A DNA stretch of 64,000 nucleotides from a bacterium (GTDB lineage Bacteria > Armatimonadota > Zipacnadia > Zipacnadales > UBA11051): assembly GCA_030604405.1 (NCBI GenBank), contig JAUVVY010000009.1, positions 1 through 64,000 of the forward strand, in the 5' to 3' direction. A program made the translations under genes and the position numbers. Every line of letters begins with the position of its first letter. The stretch's first letter is position 1. Below are positions 49,025-60,300 of the stretch, one piece after another. The notes under the pieces are model-generated. The model had not been told where the DNA came from, did no database searches, and worked only from the letters and a program-made list of their open reading frames with translations.

Positions 49025-49918
49025 GTGGAGAAGCTGTATCGTGGTGAGAAGGTGACAAGTTGGGCTGAGCTGGCAGCCTTTACCGGTCGCGCGGCTGCAG
49101 AGATGATCGTCGGCGAAGACCGTCAACGCGCCTACGTACTCTGCCATGATCAGCTCCACATCAACTACGATGACGGCGTGGAGTTTCAACTGCGCCAGGA
49201 ACAGGCCATACTGTGCCCGCAGACTGTTGACTTCCTGTATGGGGAGTTCGTGCGGTCGCCGAGGTATGTGCGTGGTTCGCGGCCGGGGCTGGAGGCGACT
49301 GTGGCCGAGGCTACGGCAGGCTGCCGCACGGAGCGCGAGAAGGTCCTGGCATTGATGCGGCTGTGTCGCGATCTGTACCAGAAGAATACCGGCGACTGGT
49401 CGGAATACGTCTATGGCGGGACCGAGGAGGAGCTGTTAGAGAAGGGCGAGCAGCTTTGTGAGTGTCTGGGGAGGTTGATGGTTGCCCTGTGTGAGGTGAT
49501 GGGCGTTACCGGCCGCATTCTGATGCACGACATCGGTGGGCATATCACTTCGGAGATACTCGTCGAAGGCCGGTGGGCCTACATTGATCCGCGTGCGGGG
49601 CTGTACTGCTTTGGCGCAGACGGCGAGTTCGTATCTGCGTGGGAGATCTGGCAGCGACCTGAAATCCTGCGGGAACAGAGCGATGAAGTCAAGGCCGATA
49701 TCTCTGAGCGCTGGACGTGGGAAGAGCGGGTCGAGACATGCGAGCGGAAGTACTTCCACCCGCTGGAAGTGAACGGGTTCGAGAACTACAGCCTGGCCGA
49801 TGCGGAGCGTTACAGCTACGTGCAGAAGACCCAGCAGCAAGCCACGGCGGACGGCCTGTTCGTCATTAGCGATGAGTACGCCGCCGCAAGCAACCGCGTG
49901 TTCGGCTTGCCCGGGTAG
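49025..49918 (+). CDS. Transglutaminase-like protein
   Basis: The GTG start at 49025 has an AGGAGG site five bases upstream. The 297-residue protein has a transglutaminase-core pattern in its middle: a cysteine-bearing CECLGRLMVAL helix near residue 141, a histidine in GGHITSEI near 178, and YIDPRAG near 192, giving a Cys-His-Asp set. No signal peptide is visible, so it may be cytoplasmic. It lies between two paralogous heparinase-like genes. Similar small transglutaminase-like proteins are seen in polysaccharide loci, where a role as hydrolase or as deglycosylating enzyme has not been shown. Its substrate is unknown. Confidence 0.75.
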   Translation: MEKLYRGEKVTSWAELAAFTGRAAAEMIVGEDRQRAYVLCHDQLHINYDDGVEFQLRQEQAILCPQTVDFLYGEFVRSPRYVRGSRPGLEATVAEATAGCRTEREKVLALMRLCRDLYQKNTGDWSEYVYGGTEEELLEKGEQLCECLGRLMVALCEVMGVTGRILMHDIGGHITSEILVEGRWAYIDPRAGLYCFGADGEFVSAWEIWQRPEILREQSDEVKADISERWTWEERVETCERKYFHPLEVNGFENYSLADAERYSYVQKTQQQATADGLFVISDEYAAASNRVFGLPG

Positions 49919-49961
49919 CAGGCCGGAATTGCTGCCCGCTGACTCGAAGGAGTGTGGACCC

Positions 49962-52112
49962 ATGACACCCCCCGTACTGAGATATGGCGTCATACTTGCG
50001 GCAATGTGCCTGCTATTGGTGGTGAGGACAGCTATGGCGAAGGGAACTGCGGCGGAGCAATTCATCGTTGCCGGGCGTGAGGCGTTCATGAATGCCTTGA
50101 AGCTGGATAAGCCGGAGTTGGCCGAGGTCAAAGCCAATCTGGAAAAGGGTGATGTGGCGGCGGCGGAGAGAGCCTACATCAAGTACTTCCGCAGCAAGCC
50201 GCTCCCGAAATCCCCTGCGCTGATAGACTGGGAGAGCGTGCAGCGGGATGCAGGCTACAATCCGTCGGGAGTGGAGGCGTTCATGGCCGGCCACATCGCG
50301 AACGGCTATGACGCTCCGGCGACAGGCATTGACTGGCGCGATGCGCCGCTTGTTTCGCTGACGCGGCTACATATCCTGACCCCTACCGCGTACGCGTATT
50401 TCCATACCGGGGAGGTGAAGTACGCGCGTTTCGTTGTGGATCATATCTATGACTACATGCGGGGATATCCGATTGAGGAGTGGATCGGCAAGGAGGATCA
50501 AGGCTTTATCGGCGATCTGACAGTCTGCCGGCCGTGGCACTGGTGCATGGTGACGCGGCGGCTGCAGCAGGAGTCGCGGGTGCTGCCGCTTGTCCGCAAG
50601 TGCGAGCAGGTCACAGACGAGGAGTTGCTGACGATCCTGCACCGGATGTACGAGGAGGCCCGCTACCTGCGGGCGTGGATGCCGAAGTGGCTTGCTGCGC
50701 GGCACAATGGCGGGCTGGCAGCGATCCTGTGCATGACCCCCACTTTTCTGGTGCTGGAGGATTTCAAGGGCAGCGACGAGTGGATGGAGTTGTGCCTCAA
50801 CGGCCTGAGGCAGTATATGATCGATGCCTTCTACCCGGATGGCACCTGCATTGAGCTGAGCACACCGTACTGCGGCGGGGTCATCCAGATGGTGATGGAG
50901 ACAGCGTACACGTTGTATGGAACCGGGGAGCAGCTTGGACCGTCACAGCCGCATCTCAATGCGATGGTTGATTGGGCCATCGGGGTGTTAAAGCCGAGCG
51001 GAGATTGTCCGAGCTTCGGCGACGGCTGCGGCCACTCGCTGAGCTACATGCTGCATGAGGAAGTGGTGCGGAAGCTGGAGGTGCCGTGGGCGCTGACGCT
51101 GCTGGGCAAGCAGGACGAGCCGCTGCCGCCATATACTGTCTGGCCGCGACCGGGCCAGGAGCAATGGGGCGGGTACTACGCAATGCGCAGCAACTGGAGC
51201 AAAGAGGCGCTGTACATGTGCATTGACGGCGGCGTCTGGGGCATCGCACACCAGCACGGCGACAAGCTCAGCTTCGAGCTTTCCGCGTATGGGGCGGAGT
51301 TCATCGTTGACCCGACTGGCACCTACTACCACAGCCCGAGGCCGGATGCCTACCTCTCACGCCAGCAGGCCGGATTCCTGCACAACACGATCACGGTGGA
51401 TGGCGTGGACGAATTCCGCTATGTGCTCGCCGATGGCAAGGCGACGCATCTGCGGCCCACGGAGATTAGCGAGCCGCTGGACAACACCTGGGAGCACGGC
51501 GAGGACTACAGCCTGTTCGCCGGCAGCTACTGCTTCGAGCCACTCAAGCCGGTGACGTGGGAGCGGCGAGTGCTCTTCGCCGACAAGCGCTACTGGCTGC
51601 TGCAGGATGTGCTGACAGGGGATCAGGACGACGCCGAAATCGAGCAGAATTTCCAGTTCGACATAGACATCGAAATCGAGTTCGATGGGACCACAACAAT
51701 TGCCAGAGCGCCGAACGCAGCCCGGCTGGTCATCGTGCCCTTGACGGGTGACCTGAAGCCCGTGCTCACGATCGGGGACAAGACGCCGCACGTGACCTAT
51801 TGGCCGGACGGCATCGCGACTGATGACTGGTATCCGGAGGAGGTCTGCCAGGCCGTCACCCATGGCCGCGGCTGGATGGGGCACAACGGCCACAAGCTGA
51901 TGCCCGCGCCTGCAGTGACGTACGTGGGTGATGTGAAGCTGCCGGCGATGCTCACACTCGCTATCATCCCGCTTGCCCCCGACGCCGACCTCTCCGACAT
52001 CCCGGAGATAGCCTCGGAGATCAAGGGTGACGTCTCGACGTGGGTGCTACCCGTCAAAGACGGAACGCTGAGATTCTCCACCTCGACCGAAAGCTGTGCC
52101 GTATCTCAGTGA
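49962..52112 (+). CDS. Heparinase II/III-family exported lyase, paralogue
   Basis: The ATG at 49962, after an AAGGAG site, gives 716 residues with a signal peptide (about 1-28, ending TAMA-KGT). Its order of segments follows the gene at 46898 throughout: KLDKPELAEVKANLEKGD near 48, YARFVVDHIYDYM near 150, ARHNGGLAA near 248, GIAHQHGDKLSF near 427, WEHGEDYSLFAGSY near 510. The two are clear tandem paralogues split by the transglutaminase-like gene, probably with different substrate preference. It should be a secreted polysaccharide lyase of the uronate-cutting type; experimental targets of this subfamily are not known to me. Confidence 0.88.
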   Translation: MTPPVLRYGVILAAMCLLLVVRTAMAKGTAAEQFIVAGREAFMNALKLDKPELAEVKANLEKGDVAAAERAYIKYFRSKPLPKSPALIDWESVQRDAGYNPSGVEAFMAGHIANGYDAPATGIDWRDAPLVSLTRLHILTPTAYAYFHTGEVKYARFVVDHIYDYMRGYPIEEWIGKEDQGFIGDLTVCRPWHWCMVTRRLQQESRVLPLVRKCEQVTDEELLTILHRMYEEARYLRAWMPKWLAARHNGGLAAILCMTPTFLVLEDFKGSDEWMELCLNGLRQYMIDAFYPDGTCIELSTPYCGGVIQMVMETAYTLYGTGEQLGPSQPHLNAMVDWAIGVLKPSGDCPSFGDGCGHSLSYMLHEEVVRKLEVPWALTLLGKQDEPLPPYTVWPRPGQEQWGGYYAMRSNWSKEALYMCIDGGVWGIAHQHGDKLSFELSAYGAEFIVDPTGTYYHSPRPDAYLSRQQAGFLHNTITVDGVDEFRYVLADGKATHLRPTEISEPLDNTWEHGEDYSLFAGSYCFEPLKPVTWERRVLFADKRYWLLQDVLTGDQDDAEIEQNFQFDIDIEIEFDGTTTIARAPNAARLVIVPLTGDLKPVLTIGDKTPHVTYWPDGIATDDWYPEEVCQAVTHGRGWMGHNGHKLMPAPAVTYVGDVKLPAMLTLAIIPLAPDADLSDIPEIASEIKGDVSTWVLPVKDGTLRFSTSTESCAVSQ

Positions 52113-52142
52113 TCTCAAAGCACAGGTGCGCGCAGAAGCTTT

Positions 52143-53342
52143 CTATATCTTCCAGTATTCGTCAATGGGCCGCTGGTAGGCGCGGACCTTGCCTGACTCT
52201 ACGTCGGCTGGCTTGACCGGCTTGCCGCAGGTCGCCGATTCGTAGAGCGCGAATGAGAGGCACTTCGCCTTCATGCCCGCGTGCACGTCAACTTCCGGAG
52301 CGCGGCCTTTGGCAATGGCCTCCACGAAATCCCAGCACTCGTTGGAGATGCCATCGGTAAGCCCGTAGGGGAAGAGCTGGTCCTTTCTGCGCTTGCTGAG
52401 TTGCTTGAGATAGCGCTTTTGTATGTCTTCGTAAGGCACTTCCTTACCGCTTTTGAGCTTCAGGTCAGCACCGAGCTGGAATGCGTGCATCCAGTTCTGG
52501 CGGTCCTTGAATGAGCCTTTTTCGCCGTAATAGACACCACTCTGCACCTCATGGCCGTATCCGGTGCACGACCAGCTCCAGTTTCCGATGAGGCCGCTTT
52601 CGAAGCGTAGCGTCGCCAGCCATGTATCTTCGACATCCACTTTGCGCTTGCCCAGTGTCGGGGCACTGACGGTCGCGTCATGCTGGCTGGTCAGAACGCA
52701 GTAGGCTTCTTCGACCGGCCCGAAGACATGCAGCATCATGTCGCAGAAGTGCACGCCACCATCGAAGATCTGCCCGCCGCCGGTGAGCAGCTTGACGGCG
52801 CGCCATGCCAATGCGTACTTCTTCCAGTCAAACGGCATAACCCCCATAACTTCCATCGAGAAGAAGCGCGGCTTGCCGATCATCTTCTTCTTGTTTATGG
52901 CCCATTCTATGGCGCGCGGGGGCAGACAGCGGCGAACCTGCTCGGCGGTGGCGATCATCGCCCCGCTCTTCTCGGCGGCTTTCATCATCTTCTTAGTCGC
53001 CCTCACCGTGATCCCCACCGGCTTTTCGACCATCACATCAACGCCCTTTTTCAGGCACGGGATAGCGGCGGTGTGGTGAAATGCGTGCGGGGTGCAAATA
53101 TCGGCGGCGTCAATGTCTTGTGCCTTCAGCATCGCTTCTACGGTTGCGTATGGCGTAGGGTTCATGTCCGCCGACTGCCCCAGGCGCTTGACGAAGCCCT
53201 TCGCATTTTTCTGATTGGTGTCGCAGACGGCGACGATCTCGAACTTGTCATATCCATTCTTGACTAGATTCTCATACCCGGTCAGATGTGCTCCGGCCAT
53301 ACCTCCGCAGCCGACGATAGCCAGCTTGATCTTCTCGCTCAT
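52143..53342 (-). CDS. Gfo/Idh/MocA-family oxidoreductase
   Basis: The 399-residue protein has the NAD(P)-binding GxGxxG as VGCGGMAGAH at residues 9-18, and the conserved EKPVG lysine-proline segment near 101. The C-terminal half has the GGGQIFDGGVHFCDMM segment near 187. Enzymes of this family oxidise or reduce sugars, inositols and sugar acids. In the middle of a lyase locus it could process released uronic acid derivatives. It is on the strand opposite to the lyase genes and has no signal peptide. Confidence 0.9.
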   Translation of the reverse strand: MSEKIKLAIVGCGGMAGAHLTGYENLVKNGYDKFEIVAVCDTNQKNAKGFVKRLGQSADMNPTPYATVEAMLKAQDIDAADICTPHAFHHTAAIPCLKKGVDVMVEKPVGITVRATKKMMKAAEKSGAMIATAEQVRRCLPPRAIEWAINKKKMIGKPRFFSMEVMGVMPFDWKKYALAWRAVKLLTGGGQIFDGGVHFCDMMLHVFGPVEEAYCVLTSQHDATVSAPTLGKRKVDVEDTWLATLRFESGLIGNWSWSCTGYGHEVQSGVYYGEKGSFKDRQNWMHAFQLGADLKLKSGKEVPYEDIQKRYLKQLSKRRKDQLFPYGLTDGISNECWDFVEAIAKGRAPEVDVHAGMKAKCLSFALYESATCGKPVKPADVESGKVRAYQRPIDEYWKI

Positions 53343-53515
53343 TTCTCACAGCACTCCTCTGCGTAGTCAATTGGCAGCGTGCGTCGCTGAGGGGATTTCG
53401 CCGCCGATAATCCTACTCCTCCGTGCGCAGCTAACAGGTACCAATGCCGTTAGTGGCGAATGATATATGTTGGCCGATAAGGCTTGGGCAAACATCGTCA
53501 CATAGGGGAGTAGCC

Positions 53516-55801
53516 ATGATTAGAGTAAGTCTGGTGCTGACAGCCGTGTTTATCCTGTTCATTCCGGTGGGATGCCTTGCGCAGGATGACCAACAACTGC
53601 GGGAGGCTGTAGCGACCGCGGAGCCCGAGGAGCTTGGCCCGCTGTACTACGAGCAGTGGCAGAAGCTGACCGAGGGTGAGAACCTTGCTTCGGGCCTGGA
53701 ATTCAAATTCAACCTGCCCTGCAACTGGTACATCTGCCAGGAGGGCGAAAATGGGCTGGAGTTGACCGACGGCGAGCTCAACATGACGGAGAAGTACACG
53801 ATATGGTTCTCCCGCGATGTGGCCGCCTGGACCGGCACCGACCGCGTCAATCTGTGGGTTGACCTGGGCCAGGCACAGCCGATAGACCGCGTCGTGGTCA
53901 GAGTACAAGGCCGGCCACTCAACGCGCCTCGCATCGCCGAGATCTATGCCAGTGACGACGGCGAAACCTGGCAAATTCTCAACACCTACCAGCAGGGGCC
54001 GATTGATGCTGAGGGCGCCTACTATCTGCCCCAGGCCGGTGCTTATGTTTTCCCGCTGGCAATGGAGGCAAAGGTCAAGGCGCGATATGTAGGTATGAGG
54101 TTGTTTCTTTGGTCGCGGCATCTGGTCATTGATGAAATCGCGGTGATGAAGGGCGCCGATGAGTTGCCTGCACTTGCGATGGCGGACAAGCCTGAGAAAT
54201 TCTTCCACCAGCAAGGCATCGCGCCATTTTTTGTGCGTGACGTAATCCCGGTAACAGCCGATGTCGGCACACTGACATATCTGCACTACAACGACCCGGG
54301 GCTGGACGAAGAAGCCGACCTCAAGATCGTCTGGGACCTGCCGCCCGAAGTAGAACTGCAACTGGCCGAAGATAGCAGCGTAGTAAAAGAGCAAATCATC
54401 CGAGATGGGGTGACCTACAACCGGTACATGATTTCGCCTAACAGAAGGTCACGGCGGGCGGGCGCACTATTCCCCAGGGCCTCAGCCAGGCCCGGGACCG
54501 AGTCCAGAAGCTATCTCGGCGCGTCGGTCAATGGCGAGATACAGAACATGCGGCTATTCCCGCTGCAGGTCATCGAATTCCCCAATGCCACACCTCCGAA
54601 ACGCCTGCATACCAGCTTGTGCTGGGGCGGTTGGTTCACCTATCCGCACGATCCTGCTCTTCACAAGCGCCTGGGCCTCAACGCCATCGGCTGCTTCCCG
54701 CGCTACTGGGGCAAAGACTGGTGGAAGAACCCCGAGACAGCGGCTGATCAACTGGCCGACCTGAAGCTGGCTCAGGACGCGGGCATAGATGTGGTGATGA
54801 ACCTCGGCTACGTCCATGCCCTCAAAGCCGAAGAGACGCGCTGCGTGCTTCCGGACGGCCCGGCGGAATTCCTGTGTCCCAGCTACCGGGGCGAGAAGTA
54901 TCAGGAGCTGCTGGGCAAGATGGTCGGCTTCTACGAGCGCATCAATCCGCGATGGCTCTTCTATGACATCGAGTTATGGGGCTATCGCGACCCGGTGAAG
55001 ATGGAAACCTGCAGCCGTTGTAAGAAGCGCTTTGAGCAGGGCAACTACAAGGATTTCGCCGACTTCCTGGCCGCCATGGGCACCGAAATGATTGGCGATG
55101 TTTACAAGGCCTGGGAGGCCAAGTGCCAGGAGCTGGGCCGGCCGCCGTTCCATGTAGGCTTCTACGATGTTTACCGCTGGCCGGAGCGCGTATATCACAA
55201 CGTGTGGGATTTTGATAGGCTCTATCCCGGCTCGCTGCATTTAGCCATGCCGAGTCTGTACGTCGGCGGCCGCGCCGAACAGGTTGCCGCCAAGATATCA
55301 GGAATCCGTGCGCTCATGGATGCCAACGACATCATTCCGTGGCTCACGCCCGGCCAGGATGGCGAGTTCCCGCCCGCCGGCCAGCGCGACCAGATCCTCG
55401 AAGCATTTTGCAACGGTGCTCGCGGCATTACCTACTACTGGGCCGGCCAGACCGACCCGCTCGAACTGAAAGTCATCGCCGAGACGATTGACCTGGTGCG
55501 CCCCTTCGAGGACATCGTCGTCGACGGCAAGCCGATCCAGGGCCTGAGCGCCGATTCGGAGAAGGTAAAGCTCTGCGGCATGGCGCTCGGCGACGAGGCG
55601 CTGGTGCTGGTCTCGTGCTACAAGTACCGACTGCCCCAGCGGGCCATCGTTAGCTTCGCGGGCGAAGGGGCCGTCTATGACGCGGATGCTGGCGTCGAAA
55701 TCCCCAGACAGGCCGGCGGCGCTTTTCCGGTCAGCCTGCAGGACCAGCAGACCGGGCTTTACTACATCGGGCCTCGCTACAAGCAGCGCACAGCAGAATA
55801 G
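53516..55801 (+). CDS. Discoidin-domain protein with glycoside-hydrolase-like TIM barrel
   Basis: The ATG at 53516 has an AGGGGAG site and starts a signal peptide (about residues 1-23). The 761-residue protein has a discoidin-type domain at about 110-211 (VNLWVDLGQAQPIDRV, then YASDDGETWQIL) and a beta-rich middle. A TIM-barrel-like region lies at about 370-650, with LNAIGCFPRYWG, WLFYDIELWG and CNGARGITYYWAGQ. The acidic residues in YDIELWG are candidates for a retaining or inverting glycosidase site. A final beta-domain follows. A glycoside hydrolase acting on the same polysaccharide as the neighbouring lyases is likely; the family cannot be fixed by eye. Confidence 0.8.
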   Translation: MIRVSLVLTAVFILFIPVGCLAQDDQQLREAVATAEPEELGPLYYEQWQKLTEGENLASGLEFKFNLPCNWYICQEGENGLELTDGELNMTEKYTIWFSRDVAAWTGTDRVNLWVDLGQAQPIDRVVVRVQGRPLNAPRIAEIYASDDGETWQILNTYQQGPIDAEGAYYLPQAGAYVFPLAMEAKVKARYVGMRLFLWSRHLVIDEIAVMKGADELPALAMADKPEKFFHQQGIAPFFVRDVIPVTADVGTLTYLHYNDPGLDEEADLKIVWDLPPEVELQLAEDSSVVKEQIIRDGVTYNRYMISPNRRSRRAGALFPRASARPGTESRSYLGASVNGEIQNMRLFPLQVIEFPNATPPKRLHTSLCWGGWFTYPHDPALHKRLGLNAIGCFPRYWGKDWWKNPETAADQLADLKLAQDAGIDVVMNLGYVHALKAEETRCVLPDGPAEFLCPSYRGEKYQELLGKMVGFYERINPRWLFYDIELWGYRDPVKMETCSRCKKRFEQGNYKDFADFLAAMGTEMIGDVYKAWEAKCQELGRPPFHVGFYDVYRWPERVYHNVWDFDRLYPGSLHLAMPSLYVGGRAEQVAAKISGIRALMDANDIIPWLTPGQDGEFPPAGQRDQILEAFCNGARGITYYWAGQTDPLELKVIAETIDLVRPFEDIVVDGKPIQGLSADSEKVKLCGMALGDEALVLVSCYKYRLPQRAIVSFAGEGAVYDADAGVEIPRQAGGAFPVSLQDQQTGLYYIGPRYKQRTAE

Positions 55802-55954
55802 CCGCACACGTCAGCGCGGAGCTTATTGCCGCGGCTGGCACATCTCTTGTCGTCTGGCGGAGCCGGTCGAATCTTGTGAGGCCGGCCGCCATGCCTTACC
55901 AAACGGCGTGCAGACAACCCAGTAGATACCAAAGATAGATCAGGAGGGACCGAA

Positions 55955-57211
55955 GTGAAGACGATCACGGAACCACAACGCGAGATACCTGTGGTCAGAG
56001 AGGTTGATGTGGTAGTGGCGGGCGGTGGTCCGGCGGGGATTGTGGCTGCTATAGCTGCTGCCCGGGCCGGAGCCGACACGCTCCTTGTGGAGCGATACGG
56101 TTACCTGGGCGGCATGATCACCGGTTCATGGGTCACTGCTATCTACGGCTTTGGCAGCCGCCAGAGGCAATTGATACTGGGCATTCCCCAAGATATGGTG
56201 GATCGGCTCAGCGAGTGTGGCGCATGGGAGGTTCTTGAGGATTACAAACCGGCCGGAGACGGGTGCACTGACGCCGAGATGTTCAAGTGGGTTTCTTTGG
56301 AGATGCTTCAGGAGGCCGGAGCAGAGGTGCTGCTCCATTCCTGGGTGGTGGACGCGATAACCGAGGACGATGAGGTCAAGGGAATCATCGTCGAGAATAA
56401 GTCGGGTCGCCAGGCCCTTCTGGCGCAGGTCACGGTAGATGCCACTGCTGACGGCGATATCGCCAAGTTTGCGGGAGCCGCTTACCAGACGCGTGACGAC
56501 TATGTAAGCGTCAGCGAAAGGGACGGACTCTTTGGGAGAGACAAGCTGCCCCACACGCTGGGCGTGAGAATTGATGGCGTGGACAGAGAGGCGGCAGAAA
56601 GATTCAGGGAACAGAACCCGGAGCAATATGCCCAATTGATGGCGCAGCTCGAACAGCAGGGCGGAGGCCTCGACCTGCACGCCTGTGGTACTGCGGATGG
56701 AGACGCTCTGGACGCGTGGGATTTGACGCGAATGGAGATCGAGGGCAGGACGAAGATCATGACCAGCTTGCTCTTCCTGAGGGAAAACCTTCCCGGCTAT
56801 GAGTCAGCTCACGTGGCCGACACCACTCCGCAATTCGGGGTGAGGGAGGGCAGAAGGATCGTAGGCGAGTACACCCTCAGCATCGAGGATATGGCTCAGG
56901 CGAAGAAATTCGACGACGGTATTTGCAGGTGTGGGTCGTCCGCCGAGGGAGAGGAATATGACATCCCGTACCGCTGCCTGGTTACTGAGAAGGTAGATAA
57001 CCTCTTGGCGGCCGGTAGGTGCATCTCGATCGGTCCGGAGGCGCACCTGTCACTGCGCGGGATCGCCCCATGCATGGGCACCGGGCACGCGGCCGGAGCG
57101 GCAGCAGCGCTGGCGGCCAGGGCCAAGGTAAAGCCCAGAAATCTAGACATCGGCCAACTACGCGAACTGCTCATAGAACAAGGAGCCTACTTAGGACAAC
57201 CCGGCGGCTAG
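55955..57211 (+). CDS. FAD-dependent oxidoreductase (FAD_oxidored family)
   Basis: The GTG start at 55955 has an AGGAGG site seven bases upstream. The 418-residue protein has the dinucleotide motif AGGGPAGIVAA at residues 16-26 followed by LLVERYGYLGG near 42, a GMITG segment, and VDATADGDIAKFAG near 157. A C-terminal CISIGPEAHLSLRGIAPCMGTGHAAG (pieces of it near 350-375) closes the FAD site. It belongs with the flavoproteins often found in polysaccharide loci of planctomycete-type genomes. The reaction is unknown. It is cytoplasmic as far as the sequence shows. Confidence 0.88.
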   Translation: MKTITEPQREIPVVREVDVVVAGGGPAGIVAAIAAARAGADTLLVERYGYLGGMITGSWVTAIYGFGSRQRQLILGIPQDMVDRLSECGAWEVLEDYKPAGDGCTDAEMFKWVSLEMLQEAGAEVLLHSWVVDAITEDDEVKGIIVENKSGRQALLAQVTVDATADGDIAKFAGAAYQTRDDYVSVSERDGLFGRDKLPHTLGVRIDGVDREAAERFREQNPEQYAQLMAQLEQQGGGLDLHACGTADGDALDAWDLTRMEIEGRTKIMTSLLFLRENLPGYESAHVADTTPQFGVREGRRIVGEYTLSIEDMAQAKKFDDGICRCGSSAEGEEYDIPYRCLVTEKVDNLLAAGRCISIGPEAHLSLRGIAPCMGTGHAAGAAAALAARAKVKPRNLDIGQLRELLIEQGAYLGQPGG

Positions 57212-57310
57212 CATCGCACGTGGCTAATCAGCAGCAGTTGGGGAGGACTGGTGCAGTGCGTGGCGAAGGCTAGGCTGCAGCTTGATTAACTAGCGATCGT
57301 AGGTGGTTTC

Positions 57311-60300
57311 ATGTCTCTAATCATTGGTTTTGTGCTACTGTGTCTGTTGACGAGTATTCCGGCTGGCGGCCAGCCGCCGCCACCTGCTGAGCGTAGTTAC
57401 GGCTACTGGCCGCCGGAGGAGGATGTACGAGAGGCACTGGAGATATTCGACGCGTACCCCAAGGAGCAGGCGTTCCAGGGCATGGGCACGTCTGAGGCCG
57501 TAGAACAGGCTCGGGCGGACTACAAGCCAGGCGATCCGCCACCTGATGCCGAGTGGGTTAACTACTGGATGGAGAAGAGCGATGACTTCATCTATGGCAT
57601 GATCTCAGCGGAGAATCCCCGCTCTCTGGTACCCAACTACAACCAGGGCTGCCCGCTGCATCTGGGCAAGAGCACGAGTATTCTGCCGGTTTGGGGTAAG
57701 CCAAACACATATCGGTGCAAGTTCGGCGGCGAGGAATGGGCCCCGGGGATGAAGGTGAAGAATCCGGCGACGGGCGAGATGGTCGAGATCGTGGATGATG
57801 GCAAGGGTTGGCAGCCGCCGGAAGGCTTTCCGCAGCACCAGATGTTCTACTTCAAGCCCGCCTACCGGATGTTTTTGCTGAGAATGCTGATTTCGTACCC
57901 GTACGGGGCACCGTTTGACTTCGACGGGCCTGAACTCAAGGACCGCGGGCGGCCCGTTTATGCCCTCGCATGGGCCTATGCCGTCACGGGGGAGCAAGAA
58001 TATGCTGACAAAGCGCTGATCATACTCAACAGATTGGCGGAAACGTACCGCTGGTACACCTCGCGTGTTGATACCAAGGTTGACCACCGTGTGTCAGCCG
58101 CGCGGGGCTATGTCGGCGACCATGTCTTTGAAAACGGACACATCAAGAACCTGGCGGCCAGTTACGACCTCATCTTCGACGGGCTGAGTGACGCCGGTGC
58201 AGTCGTAGATTTCTTCAACAACAAGCAAGGTGCCGACTACAACGGCGACGGGCAGACCGATACGGAGGATATCAGATACAACATCGAGCACAACCTGTTC
58301 GGCTACTGCTGGGAGTTTTTGTACCGCGCCGCCCCGCTGGGAACCAGCAATGGCCGGATGCTCAACCTGGAGGCAATGGCACATCTCGGGCTCGTGTTCC
58401 GCAACGACAAGATGATCCAGGAACTCATAGACGGGCCCGCCGGCATCAGGCACGGGGTCATCGGGGCTTTCTACAGAGAGGGCCGCGCCCACGAGGACTC
58501 CAGCAGCTATTCTCACACTGTCAACAGATCGTACCGGGGTATTGGCGGGGTGCTTTCTCAATACCACGGACGGGAGATCTACACCGACGGGCTGGACGTT
58601 TACAAGGAGTTCGGCAGCCGCTTTGGCATGATAGACGCGTGGAGAGAGAAGATCTCCTGCGATGGCGGCTTTTTCGGCTACGGCGACGGTGGCGGCACCA
58701 GCGCATTGGTAGTTCCACGGGGCGAACTGAGCGAGACATTCCTGGGCCATGAAGTCGGCATGACTTTGATGCACATGGGGAGTGACTACCGGACGCGCAC
58801 ACACGTCCTGCTCTACCACGCGAACTCAGGCGTCGGTCATGGCCATCCTGACCAGTTGATGCTCAAGATCATGGCCTATGGCTACGATTTTGCGGCTGAC
58901 CTGGGCTACCCGATGAACATGGGTTCCCCTAAGCGCCGGCAGTGGCTTGACAGGACCATTACCCATCCCACCGTGCTGATAGACGAGACGACGCAGCAGC
59001 GGGGGAGCTGCGCTTCGGAGGATGTCTTTGGGGCCTGCGACTGGGCGCAGGTCGCCTCGGCGTATTCCTACGATACCTACGCTCAGGCGGCCCTTTACCA
59101 CCGCACTGCCACTGTGATACAGGTTGATGAAGAGCATCACTTTGTGATTGACATCTTCCGCGTCAAGGGTGGCTCGCAGCATGACTATCCATTTCACTCC
59201 CACAGTGGACAGGACGGCATAAACTTCGCAATCACCTGCGACGAGCAGTTGGGCGAGCGTGCAGGTACACTGGCTGGTGAGGATGTAGAATATCTCAGCA
59301 CGACCAAGAACGGCTATTCGTACGTGAAGGACATAAGGTCCGGCGATGTGGACGCGACCTTCACAGCAACCTGGCGCACGGGCGATGAGGCGGGTACGGG
59401 CTACAATGTTCACATGCTCGGGGCGCCGGGCCGCGAGGTCGTCGTCGGCAAAGGCGAGGCGAGGGGCATAGTCCACCGCAGCCCGCTGGACGCCTATTTG
59501 GTAGCGCGCAGTAGCGGCCAGGAGGACCTCACTACAACCTTTATTGCCGTTCACGAGCCTTTTCAGGGCGAGGACATGGGCCTGACTGTTGAGGCCCTGC
59601 CGGTGCCGATGCCAGAGTACGGCGACAACCAGATCCCGGCGGGAATCAGAATCACTACGGCTGACGGCAAAGAGTACCGGCTGCAGTCGGTTATAGTGGC
59701 TCTGAAGGAGGGGCAACGCTATGAAGGCCCGCAGAGCGTCTTGATCGAGGGCCCGCAAGGGCGGCTTGCAGTGAACTGGCCGCCGGGTGCAGATGGCGAA
59801 CCAACTCGCGGGGAGATCGTAGAAGTGGACTACGAAACCAATTGGATGAAGGTAACCACAGAGGCCGACCTGACCGACGCGCCAGGACAGGTGATCCACA
59901 TCCACAACCCGCTGTATCCCAGGGCGACCGCCTTCGACATCAAAGCGGTCGAGAGAATAGCGGGCAATGAATGGGGGATTACAGCCGTACTGGAGCCGAT
60001 TCTGGCAACAAATGTGATAACCGAGATGGCTGCCGACAACGGGGAAATCATATCGCCTTACAATATGGCCAAGCAGCGCGAATGTCGCCGACTCTTTGAC
60101 GGCAAAGTCATAATATGCCAGCAGGAGCCTGCGGAATTGATGCGCATAGCTTCGGTGGAAACGGTCACTCGCGACGGCATGCCGACTCAGATTGTTACGC
60201 TGCAAAACGTGGAGGACACGGGCAACTTCGCCGCGAACAATACATACGCGATTTACGATTACGGACCAGGCGACACCTGGTATATCTGTCGCACGCAAGT

